Assembly (NCBI GenBank): GCA_013396995.1
Contig: VWZP01005658.1
Location: 3,100,453-3,164,452, forward strand
Length of the DNA: 64,000 bases
Direction: 5' to 3'
Source: Dicaeum eximium
Taxonomy: Eukaryota > Chordata > Aves > Passeriformes > Dicaeidae
Shown here: positions 1 to 12,800 of the stretch, one piece after another
Layout of the letters: every line of letters begins with the position of its first letter
Position numbering within the stretch: the stretch's first letter is position 1
The notes under the pieces: model-generated
Databases searched by the model: none
Told to the model about the DNA's origin: nothing
The model's input: the letters and a program-made list of their open reading frames with translations, nothing else
Program-made: the position numbers and the translations under genes

Positions 1-3000
1 CACAGTGGAACAATGTCAGTCTCTGCTTGTCAGAAACTATGGCAAATGTCTGTGCCTGTTGTTTGGGATGTGCTTTTTGGCTGCAAAACCCCTGCTTCTT
101 ACTCTCACTGGCTGCCACAAGGTTCTCTGCTGACTCACCTGCCCTCCTGAGCCTCCCACAGCCCTGCTTTAAAGGTCCCCAAGTCCCCCAGCCCTTCCCA
201 GGTTCTGCCTACAGTCACTCAGTACAACCCACAGAACACTTTGTGAAGTCCCTGACTCCTCCTCCACAGCAGAAAGTCACTGCTGGGGAATAAATTTCAA
301 ATAATTTATGAGTGATCAATGGCTGGGTGTCTAAGGGATTACACACAGAGGATACAGTGCATGCAGAGCACTTCCTTTCTAGAAGAATTTGTGTGTGTGC
401 ATGCGACTGTAGGTGTGTCAAACAAACTTTTCAGTGACAGAATTTGGAAACATCAGTTCATCTTTACTCCTTTATTTACTCCAGTGCCCCAGGCACAGGA
501 TCTGCATGCCCTGACTAAGACAGTCTTGCAGCTGTGTGGATTTCTGGCTCATGCATGGCTGCTCCAGCTGTCCCGACAGCAGCAGATCACAGCCCAGTCC
601 TGGCATCCACACTGAGGGCCCAGGGGCCAAGGAAATAACTGAAATCAGTGAATTTATACACAAACACAGCTACATGCGTGCAAAAAACACATGCCCTACT
701 TTGAAATCGTATTTTTCAATTGAAAAAAATCAAACCAAGCCAGAAAGCACTCTCCAGTACTTGGTAGCAGAAAACTGCAGCACACCATCCTAAGTGGTGA
801 GATGTGTGCAGCTCTGTCCAAGAGGTTGTCATCATTGTGCAATGCTTTATGTTATCTGAAGCTTGATTTAGCAAGGCTATGGAGTAAAAAAAGCAGTCTT
901 TTATGTTAAAGCAATATTAACCCCTGTATATTAACACCCTATATCCTGCCTCCTTCCTCAGTTTCAGATTTTTCTTTAAGTTTTGCCATTTGACACTGTT
1001 TAATGTAGAAACCTGTGCTATGAGTGGATCCAGTTCAAATACTTTATGCTTTTTGGAGGTGGAGGGTAAAAAAGGGGGGAGTATTTTGATGAGCTGTGTT
1101 TTTATGAATATCATATTTCCATACCACATCATTCCACTTGCTGTAAATCAACTGTCAATGAGAATCTAACATTCCAGCTCCTTAGACCTTTCTCACAGCA
1201 GCAGGGATGTCTGTGAGATGTTTCCCTTCCAATCCCATGCACAATTTGTGGAGCTCCTCAGCAGCAAAGGCTCACCTGGGGCTGCCACAGCAATGCAGCA
1301 GTGCAGGGTTGGGGGAGGCACAGGCACCAGAGACAGCTTGTGAAATTGCTCACCAGAAGGGGTTTGCAGAGTGCTCCAGGAGGAGAAAAAGGGGGCTGGA
1401 GAACAGGGGTTAGAGGTGGCATGAGTATGGAATTTGTAGTTGGAGAGAAAAATTGAGCAAACTGCGGTGCCTCTGTTTGAGGCAAGTCAGGGCAGATTGA
1501 GCTCATCTAAAATAGTGTCTTACCTACTCTTGCTATGCTACCCTTGGCTTTCTACCTGTACACCAGGGTCTGGAAGGGAGCCTGGGATTGCTGTGGCCAT
1601 AGTGGGAACAATTCTGTGCCAAGGCAGACGTGGCTGACCCAGCACTGGGGCTGCCATGGCCAGAGAGCCAGCACAGATGCTGTGCTGGACACAGGCCCGA
1701 GCCCTCCTCAGCATGGCCACATCCTGCATATTTACATGTGTGCACCTTCAGGTGATTGTTTTGGCCTCTTTTTCCCCCTGGATTTGATATGCCTGACTGC
1801 TCTTTATAGGGCAGCCTTCCCACTGTAACCATTCATGGAGCATCTTGTCCCCTGTGCACTTTGACAAACCAGCAGGAGAAGGTAAAATGTAAGTGGGACA
1901 AACCCCCTAGATTCCACATATGCCATTAAAAATAAGCCAAATGCACTTGTAGAAACTAGAGTTACTTTTAAGAAGTCTTAAGAATCTTAAAACTTATCTG
2001 GGTTTCTTTATGTTTAAGTTTTCATTAGCATAATTGAACTTTACATAAAAACACTAAGCTTTTTTATTAGTCACCCTTAAGAGATCATGCTGATTGATCC
2101 CCTAGTATCCCTTAGCACTTACACCCTTTGCTGATAATATATAATAAGTTGAGCTAATGTACCCAAAGACCTACACTTCTTACTGGCAAGGCCAGGACTG
2201 CACTGACAAAGCTGTTGTTTGAAAATTCAGTAACAGAAGGCCAACAGAGTAGGGCTGAAGGCCAAATCCTTTCTAGACTGATTTATTTTTTCCTTCATTA
2301 AAGAATAGTGATTTGTAGCAAGTCTAGCTCCCAAGGACTCAAAAATGGCATTTGCTGATAAAGAGCAAAATAGACACAAGCCTGTTCTTCTACTTGAGAT
2401 TTTTGAGTCCTTGCAAGATTGATAGCTTCCCAAAATGTCAATTCACGGAGAGTTAATCTTACTGGCTATATGAAGCTATATAACTGCCTCTGGCTAAACT
2501 AGAAGAGATACACATCCAAACAATTGCTTTTGTAATAAAATACTAGAATGTATCCTTTACACACCAATCCATCATCTATAATGTCCTATCAATGTTGTTT
2601 TAGTAGATGCCAATATACTTCAGGAGTTCTTAGGGTAAAAAAAACAAAAAAAGAAAAAAAAAGAGGGCTAGGTCATTCTTTCCTGATTTGAACATTAAAA
2701 AGAAAATTCAAGTATTATCCCCTTGCAGAACCATGGAACTTGGCACAAAAATCCATGCCTTGTTACAGACTCCTAGTTTTCAGTTTCAATAATGCTTTTA
2801 GCTTATATTGCTGAGGAAAGAGGGAGTTTCCAAACTATAAATTTTGTTTAAATTGGCAATATGAAACTCCAAAGCACCTGAATGAAGATCTCTTACCCAT
2901 ACCACTAACATCCATGTAAAACCTGAAACCTCCCTCCACCTGACTGTGGATTAGTCGATCTAATAGAAAACATCACCTTTACTAAATCACTTTACATTGT

Positions 3001-5029
3001 TTATTCCTACAGATAATTTTGGTTAGAAACAAAAATATTATTGCCTGGTATATCACAACCTCCATCTGGGTCTCCATTCCCCCTTAAAGAAAAGACCCTG
3101 AGAGTTCAGGTAATTCCCCATGTAATTCCCCTGGCAAAACCAGCTTTGCCAGCCAAAGGGATACAGCAGAACAAAGGTTTGTGAAGTCTTGGCTGCAGTC
3201 ACAAGCCCTCTCTCCCTTTACTCACCTGTATGATCCACCAGTGATGCTGACAGGTCTGTTCCAACATATGTTCCAGCATATTCTATTGCTCTATGAACCT
3301 GAAAATATCAGTATCCAGAGACTCAGAAAGCCTGAGAGCCAAGCTCTGTCTGATCTGGTTTCCCAGCCTCTGAGGATGTGGCAGATCTGCTCCATATCTC
3401 AGCTCCTCTAGAGCTGGGCTTCTCAGCCTCCCAAAGCACCTCACTCCAGAGTGTGCTCAGCATTTATGGGGACTGCAGGTTATTTCAAAACAAACCCTTT
3501 GTGCCACTACCATTGCTACACAGATACTGCTGCTGAAAGCCACCTGCACTAAACACCAAAGGTGGAACATTGCTGAAATAATGAACTTCATGCCTTCAGC
3601 ATTGTGCAGTTCTCAGCCTGCAATCTGTGTAGCACAGCCTTTAACAGACAGGTGCTCTTAGATAATGCCACAACTCAAAATCGTAACCCTAGGAGTCCAT
3701 TTTCTTCAACACAACATTTAAATATTTGTTTGGAATAATTTGTTCGGCAATACAGTTTGGAAAGAGAAGCAAGAAGACAAAAAAAATAAGGACTACACCC
3801 TAATAAACAACTTTGTCTCATTCTTCACATCATATGTTGTTGGCTACAGATGACAAAAGGAATTTAGAGCAATTACAGATTAACCACAAATACAACCAAA
3901 GCCAGAGAGGATGCAGACTGACATTCCACTAAATAGCCATAGTCTATAATACCTCTAAATTAGCTAATTTGTTTCAATTCATTGATTCTTATATTAGCAA
4001 ACTGTACACCTGCTCTGGCAGTGCCTGCTTCAGCTGCAGCTCGATGTTGCCCTCCTGTGGGCCAGAAAAAGGGAGAGCCCTTGGGCTCCTTCACACCTTC
4101 ACCACAGCAAGAGAAATCTGGGCACTGTTTGCTTCATTCCTGCTGAGAAGGAGCGAGCACAGATGAGCTGAATTCCTGTGGCTCATGTAAATGTAACATT
4201 GTTCTCCAGATTTAATCACTTTTGGACTACTTCTGGAACAAGTCTGCTGCATAGGAAATTATTCCATAGGAATAAACATCTGCACCTTGCCAAAACAACC
4301 ACAGTTTACAAGATGGTATTTATGCTGACTTTCTTCCAGCTGAGGGAGGAGAAGAGATACATGAAGTTTGCTGGAACAAAAACAACTTTTCAATTTCTTC
4401 AGCAGTTTTTTAATGGTTAGAACAGATTTTTTTCCATCCTTTGCCTGACAATGGGGAACTTCAGTCTTGAGGAACTCCAGACACAAACCATTTTGCTTGA
4501 AATTTGATTAAGACCTCTCCCTTGTCTAGGCTGGGGTGAATTTATCTGAAACAGTCTTGTTATAACAGAGTTTAGTCTTTGTCACCTGTGTGACTCATCC
4601 CATGTTTTGTCACTTTGGGGCCTATCTGCAGTCTGAACTGCAGTTGCATTTATTTGGGGATGGCACACAGTTGGTCTCCAGCTAATTTTCCACTCCAGAT
4701 AATCTTCCACTTCCTAAGGATGGGGTAAAGGAGCCAATTCCCCACCAGCAGGAGGTAGGAAACACTCCAAAATCAGTGATTCACAAAACAGACACCACTT
4801 AGAGACTAGGAAAGCTCATATTTGATTTATTAATGCCAGAAGCAACAGCCAGGAGACAGGATGGGATTAGCTGGGTTATGTGAGAGAAGAGAATTTTCCT
4901 TTTCTTTTGCTTGATTCCTGAGTAGTGAGAGCTATGAGGAACATAGGTAAATACAGCTTGTTTTGGTACTTACATTGGTAATTAATAGTTCTCTCTGCAA
5001 AGCCCCAGCACTGTCACATCTATCACTCC
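1..5029. other. Gene-free intergenic DNA
   Basis: AT-rich noncoding DNA with short chance frames, A-rich runs (for example 2637-2661) and no splice-linked or family-like protein. No RNA gene was recognised. In other vertebrates PLOD2 is followed downstream by a long gene-poor region, which fits. Confidence 0.7.
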
Positions 5030-5467
5030 AACAAGGTTGACTCCCCCAAGACTCCTCTAGGAGCAATGGGAAGGAAACGGTGTTGGAGGTGATGCCTTGT
5101 GGAGGCTGACCTAGAACAGAGACCAGAAGGAGCTAAAGAATAAAGCAGATATTTGTTAGGAGGCCTCAATAGATCCACCTTGGGCAGCACAAGAGCCCAG
5201 CCAGGGCTACACCCAAGATGAACCAAAATGGGCACAAAATGGACACCGGGCACGGGGTTTCTCACTTTTATAAGTTCTGCTCCATTTGCATATTGGAGCC
5301 AATTGTCCAGCTTTAGCCCATGAAGTCCCATCCTTCTTGTTTTTCTCTCTTCAGTCCACGTTGTTTGTGCTCTTGGGCCTGAAACTTGGATCATTTGTCC
5401 TTGGTCCCCAGCTAGAGAAGGAATTGTTTGTCTGCCTACTCTGTAGAGAGCTTATTATCTCCTAACA
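5030..5467 (-). mobile_element. ERV LTR, probably minus orientation
   Basis: On the minus strand this reads like an LTR: CCAAT-like and ATGCAAAT (octamer) motifs, then a TATAAAAG box near 5266-5274, then R/U5-like sequence. TGTTAGGAG and CTCCTAACA form a perfect 9-bp inverted pair at 5459-5467 and 5154-5162. The element may end at 5154, or extend to about 5030 if AACAAA near 5151-5156 is a decayed poly(A) signal. No target duplication was found. Family recognised loosely as a songbird-type LTR. Confidence 0.55.
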
Positions 5468-8400
5468 TAAAGCTCAGAAGTACACACTAAAGCAGTACAG
5501 AATCTGAAAAATATAAAAGCTAAAACCTGAGGAATCAGAGGCAGCTGCAAGAAGAACCTGAGCCCCAATTCCTCTTATCAGAGCAGCACAGCTCAGGTCT
5601 GTGCCAGAGTCACTGGGGAGAGATGATCTCACTTCCAGTCTGGATGAGACCATCCTCCATTCTGAAATTATATTTATGGCCCTCAAGGACAAAATCACAT
5701 CAAGCACAGGGTTTCAGGTCATTTAATTCCTCTGAAGATGCAAGCTGTGCACAGCAGTGTTCCAAACAAAAGGAAAGGGGTTAAATCTTTAGCAACAGGA
5801 TTTGGCTCTACACACACTAAACATAAAGCAATAAGCTGTGTAGTCTTGGATCACTGGTAAAATCCACCTCTGAATCCAGAAATGCACTTTGTGGCTGGGT
5901 CTGACTGCTGCCATAGGCCAAACCAATGTCTTAAATCCAAACACGACCTCAAATGGAGGAAGCTGAGGTCAGACAGTTGTGGCTTGGGTCCCTGTCTGCT
6001 TGCTACCAAGTCAAAGGCTTCCCTCTCAAAAACAGAGTGCTAATGATCAAGTGACAATCCAAACACAAACAAGAAAAAAGCACCAAGACAACATCTGGAA
6101 GCAATACTGGTAGGAAGAGAACATGAAGACGTGGCCAAATGCTTCACTGCCAAAGAGGGGTGAAAAAAAAAAAAAAAGAAAATATTTATGACAAGGGGCT
6201 TTTCCCTGCCTGTGTTCAAAGAACATCAACAGAGCATCTGCATCTGTGCAGAATAAAAGACAAGGAGAGAAAGTTCATACGTGGCGAGGGAATGAGGAAA
6301 GTAGAAATTGCCATAAAAGCAACTCCAGTCTAGCTAAGGAAAAAGAAGCTTATTAACATGCAGTCAGTTGAGAGCTACACAATAAATAGCATAATCAGCA
6401 TTCATATACATCTGTCCAATAAAGCCTGTAGGAGCCACCATTTTCCCTTAACAATCTTCAAGTTTAAATCAGAAATTACCATGCACTGACAAAGTCAAAT
6501 TTTCAAAAGCTTTCTTGCCACAATGAATCCATTGATTAGGTATCAGCATAACACAAGGAGTCAAATTTATAAAATCCCCTGGAAACTTTTACAATAGTGC
6601 TTAGGCTATAGTGACTGCTGACACAATGAATGCAGATGAATTCCAGGGACAAGCCGGCAAGGAAAATAAGTTGAAGCAGAAGGAAAATTTTAAAGCAAAT
6701 CTCTGCATTTCCTGAAATGGTAATTTTGCTGGATTTTGTTTCTGAGGAGGAGAAGGGAGGAAAAAAAATTTAAAAGCTAGTTTTCTCTCCTCTTCTGCTT
6801 TAACAGAAACATTCCTCCTTATTCCCTGTCCAGTTCTTATACCCACACACTTTCAGGGCAGATTTCCAAATACTACGAGATAGAGATTGAGGACAAATAT
6901 TTACTCTGTTCTGGGAGAGAGGAAGTGAGGCACAGCAAAACCCAGGTATGCTGTCTTATAAAAAGGGAGAGAGATTGATGTTGCCAAAAGCACCCATGGC
7001 CTGGTTTCCATTTCCCAGATCCCAATGCCTCTCTGCAGGAGGCTGATGCTCCCAGTGGTGTGGGGAGAACCCACAGCCTGGCAGCAGCCAGGGCTCATGG
7101 TCTCTGTCCTCAGGAACTGGCTTTGGCACAAGCCTTCAAGCTGAGCTTCCTCCTCACGGCTGCAAACACAGGAGCCAACACCCCTCAAAGTCAGGACATG
7201 GAAAAATCTGTCATCCGAACAAGCTACTTTTAGAAGACCTTCTGAAAGCACTTCTAACCTACTGCTGAATTCTATAATAGAGCAAGAGAAATTACTGCCT
7301 CCTTCCACCCCTGCTTGAAGTGAGTTTCATAGGCTTTATTCTTCCCCTGAATCACTTCTGCTCTGAAACAGTCTTCCAGCTAAAAAGCCATTTCTGAAAG
7401 GACTTCCATCCAAATGACAATTCAAATAAAATATACTACATACATTTATTTGTCCTTCATAGTACCTTCCTTGATGGATATATACTTTCCATACATCTAC
7501 GAAATTAAACACTACCAGAGATGCGAAGAATTCCCGAGGACGCAAGATCTGATAAGTAAGCAGCTGCTTTATTAGCAGCCATACAGCTCTTGATTTAGAG
7601 GCTTCATTCCCTCAGAGCTGAGGAACATCTTCTGTGCCTGATGCTATAAATGTCAGTCAGGACTAAAAATGGCAACAGGACATTTCTGTTGTTGCTTCCC
7701 AGGCATGTCACCCGAGCCCAGTGAGGCTGGATGGGTGATAGAGGAAGCAGATGCCCCGGCAGTGGCAGCAGCTCCAACTCCTGCATCCACACTCCTCCTG
7801 TATTCCTGCAGCAAGGTTGGCTGTCGAGGGAAAGCAGAGCCATGAAAACAAACAGGTCTCCCAGCACCCACCCACAGCCCAAAGCACAGACTGAACCCAC
7901 TCCACACTTCCAAACTTTCCACTGATGGCACGAAAGCCTCGGCTCTCCAGCACTGCTTCGTTCTTTCAAAACCATCTGGGACTGCCAGATCTGTACTGAT
8001 CCCTGGCCAAGAATGACCTCTCAGGATAAACACAGCATGACTGACCCAGCTGACAGCCCAGCTGTGGTTGCACAGTGCTGTAGGATAACCAGGGTATCCA
8101 GCAGGACGCTGAAGGCCAGCACCGAGGCGCGGGTGAAGCCGTGCTGACACGTGGCACAAGAGCCACTCCGTGCACCTCCCTATTTCCAACACTCTTTGTA
8201 AAGAAAGTTGTCCTTTCCCCCTTGCCCCATCAGTCTGCTTTAAGCTGACTCATTACTACCAACCACAAAAGTCCCATGATAAATAAAGATACTTGCTACG
8301 TTTTCCATTTTTATAGGAAAAAAGGTTCTTAACCCTTCGTGTGCTCCTTTACTGCATTTAGAAGGAGCAAAATATTAAGCAACCACCAAACAAGGATTTT

Positions 8401-9764
8401 TTTTTCTGTTTTAGTCTTTAAGGCTAGTTTAGGAATTCCCTTATTTTCCAGTTATATTTTGGAAAACGTTCTTCCCATTCACATCATCTAGAAAGGAAAT
8501 CCCACAGCACAAAAAGGCTCAAAACTGTAACTTTTCAGCTCACATAGAAGATGACATCAACAAAGAAGATTGCAGTTGTATTCTCTGATCTGTCACACTC
8601 ATAAAATCAAAAGGCAATCCAAAAACTTCAGAATAGCTTTACTCACAAAGAAATTGCCTCTTCTGATAATGACTTCCTTTGACAATAAAGTTACATTGAA
8701 ACAATTGAACTTTGCCAACAGAGAACTTATGAGGTAACACAAAGATTTCAAATTCTATTAGTCAGCAGCTCAAGATCGTTACTTCCAGAGCAAGTTAAGA
8801 AAATAAATTAACAATAAATTATTTATAAAACATAATCGCTCATTTTACAGGTTTAAGGTGTAAAATGTACATAATTTTTCCTTTTTGTATTTTTCTCTGA
8901 AGCCTACAAACCACATAATTGGTTATTGCACTCACTGAAGTATACAAAGTTTCCATTTAATTTTTTCTGACTTGACTGAGTAGACAAATCCTTCAAATTG
9001 GAGCTGATGAAAATGGCTATATTCACCTGCCTCCTGTTAAGAAAGTTCAAGACATGAGTCTGTGCAAAATTTTTTTAAAATATAGTTTTAAGTTCTATTT
9101 TATTTTTCTGACCTGGCTTTGAAGATGTACAGCTAAACATATATGTCAGTGGTCACTTGAAATACTTGAGTATTTTGGTGTAAGGAATGAAGATATTAAA
9201 AAAAAAAAAAGAAAGTTAGGGTTTCAGTATTTCAGTAAATAATTTCAAAGAAACATGATGACATTTTACTTCTGGGAGGTAACAGTTATTTTCCCTTATC
9301 CAAATAATTAGCAGAAAGTCTTGGGAAAGGGGTCACACCTCTCCAGGCAATTTCATACTCACCACCATACACAAATGGCACATTCAACCACCACCTAGGA
9401 AAACAACCAAATAATTAACCCCATCATGTATTAACACAACCTCTATAGATTAACAGTGAAATCTAAAAGAGCACAAGAGTCAGAGGTAGCATTTCATGAG
9501 AAGGTACAACAGGTGCAGGAGAGGCAGAGCCCAGAGCAGGAGGTGGAGGGAAGGGAAGATTTGCTCCCACGGCATCGCTTTGGCTGGTGCTGCCCTTGTT
9601 TTGGGCTCATACCAGAAGACATTTTTAGAAAGTAACAGAACAGGACCAGGCAAGAGATCCCGCACCAAACAGCAGCTCGTTGGGGAGGTTTTGTCTCGCC
9701 TTGCTGTGCAGATGGAGCTGGCAGAGGGCTGTGTGTGCTGTGTGTGCTGTCCCTGCTCAGAGCC

Positions 9765-9830
9765 CCTCCCGCGCTCGCAGCATCGCGGCCGCTCGCCCGG
9801 CAACTGAGCCGCTCAGCCAGGGGCCACGGC
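9765..9830. other. Small isolated CpG-rich cluster
   Basis: Nine CpG sites fall within roughly 50 bp, including a GCGGCCGC at 9785-9792, in DNA otherwise poor in CpG. It is flanked on the left by a TGTGTGCTG repeat. It is too small for a classic CpG island and no transcript start or exon can be tied to it. It lies about 11 kb beyond the PLOD2 stop. Confidence 0.6.
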
Positions 9831-12800
9831 CAAGGCTGGAAACTGAGACTCTGCAGCCTCTTCCCAGGTTTGCTGCCAAATGGAATGAACAAATCAGTTC
9901 TGAGCCACAATTTTCCCATCAAACTCTTTGACGCACTTAGATGAAAGGCTGTGCGAGCGCTGCTCCGATACCAGACACTATTTCATCCTCTCCCAGGCTG
10001 TAAATTGCAACTTCCCCCTAAAAACGTGGGTATGCAAGGGTTATTCATGACATTTTTAGGTGCATGTGGACAAATGAACACTGTACAAATACGACCATAT
10101 TGCTTGACTTGACTCCTATAAATGTACCTTAAGTATTATGCTGAAATATTATTGCAGCTTTTATTTCTGCCTTAATTTCTATTATCCACACCCCGTCCTG
10201 GTTTTAACAAGCATCTGTACAATTCAGTTTTGGCTGCAGGATGGCAGACTGAGGATAAGGGCACTACTTTCTCTACAACTTCTACTCACCAGAGAAAAAG
10301 TACATAGGTAAGACAAAGCCTTTTTTTCCTTCCACTGTCTCTGCTTGCTCATACTTTTATTAACTAGTTTAAACATTTTGACCTCCCCAGCAAACTACAG
10401 AAGAGAGGATATAGAACACACAGATCATGAAACAAAATTGAGAAAGGTCATTTCCAAGAAGCTTAAGTGTGCAAAAATTCAGCATTTTGCAGGCATTGGC
10501 TCCAAAACAGATGTCACTATTTTATTGTTCATACATTTTAATTGTTTCAAAATTTTGGTTATTTAGTTTCTATTTATCAGAGTTTTAAAGATTATTCTTG
10601 TGAGAGCCTTAGGTAACCACCAAATAAATTAAATAATGTTCTTGTGGTATTTTTATGCAGTACATACCCAAGATAGCAGAATAAATGACCAGAAATTTAG
10701 CAGACAGGAGGCTATTGTAGGACTATCCAAAACTCACTCCTAAATTATAAACATTTTTTCATGCTGTTATTATTCTTGGTTTAAGTTTAGTGAATATGAG
10801 AATTCTAGTAGCCTTCTGCCCCAAGTTCTCATGAAAATGAGCACAAAAAGCAACATTACACATTCAGAGGGCCTTCTCTGAGCTTCATGTGTTATCATTT
10901 AACCAAAACATAATGCACTCCAGCTTGCAGAGGGCAGCAGTTCACTTCAAAGAGTTTTAACACACCTTCAAATAATTTCCTGAATGACAAATAAATAGAA
11001 AATTGACACTGTGCAAAGCTGTTAGTCCACTATCTGTGCAAGTCTTTAGACAGCCCTGAACTTACAGCCAGTCTGAAAAGGAAAGGAAAGTTCTATTTTG
11101 GCATTTGGTTTGAATATATTTATTTCTGAACTGAAGGAGGGATGCAGAGAGAGGAACTGGAGCCTGGAGAAGCATACCACGAAGAAACCATGCTTCACAT
11201 TTAAGTAGCATTTTTATTCCCAGTGGTATTGGCTGTGTTGTTGGACTGTTTTCTCCTTTCCCACACCACCCTACTACACAGAAAAACATTCATAATTCAC
11301 AACGTGGGCAGTTGGAGAGCTAGATGAAAAGGAAGAATATTCTCTTTATCAAGGTTCACTTTATACAGAGGGCTATCAACATGCTGAACTCAAGCCAGGT
11401 GGGAACATAGAAAGCAGCTCTGTATCTACAACCAGCTTCCAGGAATCCAAGAGAAGCAGTGAAATGTTCCATAAAACGGTGAGGAAGGGCTGCAGGCATC
11501 TCTGTAATCACTTGACCAGTGGACCACAGGCGTTTAGGAAAATACTGGATTCAAGAAAGAAGTTGGCACAAGGGATGGAGCAGTGCCCTGCCTTAGCAGT
11601 GCCCTGCCTGTACCATGAGACACTGCACCAAGCAACACACAAGGAAGGCAGCACAGTCAAGGCAAAAGATAATTCATTAAATTCACCTTGCAACTGTTGG
11701 CAAGGAAACAAAGAGCAAACTTAAGTTGGGGTGAGAGAATGTAGGGGTTCCAGTAGGTGGCCTTATAAATAATTCTTATTGTTTCAGCTGGCCAAATGTG
11801 AGAAATGACAGCAGAGATGCCTACTGGGAATTCAGCCCCTTAGAACAGAAAATGAAAGACAACAGAGGATCTGTTAACTTCTGACATGATCAATATATTT
11901 CACTCTCCAGTACAGCTTGGCAAGTGGATTGAAATAAGACATTTAATGCTATTTTTTGCATGAAGGATAGACCATGATATGCCATGTTGTCACTTGCTCA
12001 CTCAATTCCACGGCCTTGCACTTTTTCTAAACTCATTTCCTATGGATTAAGATTTATAACTTTACTTCATATACATCAACTTGGTTCCATTATTAAAGAA
12101 AAAAAACCCCAACAAACAAAAACAAACCTAAAAAAGTCAAACTTATTTCTTTCCTTTTAAAAATGAAACTGAATCCCAAATCAGTTTTCTTTAGTAGGGC
12201 TTTTTTAAAAAAAAAAATTTGCAAGCTTCAGTAGTGAAAGGAAAACATTCTTACCATCAGCAACAAACACTCATCACTTCTTAGACATTTAAAAGAGAAA
12301 GGATAAAAATCTAGTAAAGTTTGCCGTAAGTTTTTATCATGAGCAGATTTTCTGTGGAAGATACTCAGTCCAAAAGAGCTTCCTTGGCTTGCCTTTGAAG
12401 TGAAGAAGCAGCACAATACAGCATGCAGCACATAAAATCTTCAGCTTGGAGATAAATACATCAAAAACAAAAGGGCAAAAGCAGATGGGAATATTTATAA
12501 AATAACTGTACAGAAGCAGAATTTATATTTGAGTTACTTACAATAAATACATGAGTACTCTTCTCTGAAGTTTCTTTGTGAAGGAAAAGAAACTTTTTCA
12601 GCCTTATGAGACCAATTCCTTTAGCATTAGCAAGGAGCTGCAGCTTTACTTTGTGCATATTTGGAGTACCATTATCTGCAGAAATGGAATAAATCTGTAA
12701 GGGCATTTCCAGAAAAAAAGAATAAGATTTGCTTACCACAGATCTCCTACACTTTGTCAACCAGAGTTTTTTATATTTAAACACTCAGATTATGTATTTC

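Noticed and set aside
6901..7308. 135-codon minus-strand frame in the intergenic part
   Set aside because: No similarity to a known protein, no exon structure, no downstream poly(A) context.
7653..8192. 179-codon open frame on the minus strand
   Set aside because: No recognisable domain, low-complexity composition, overlapping long frames in other phases, no splice or promoter context. Treated as chance in a GC-richer stretch.
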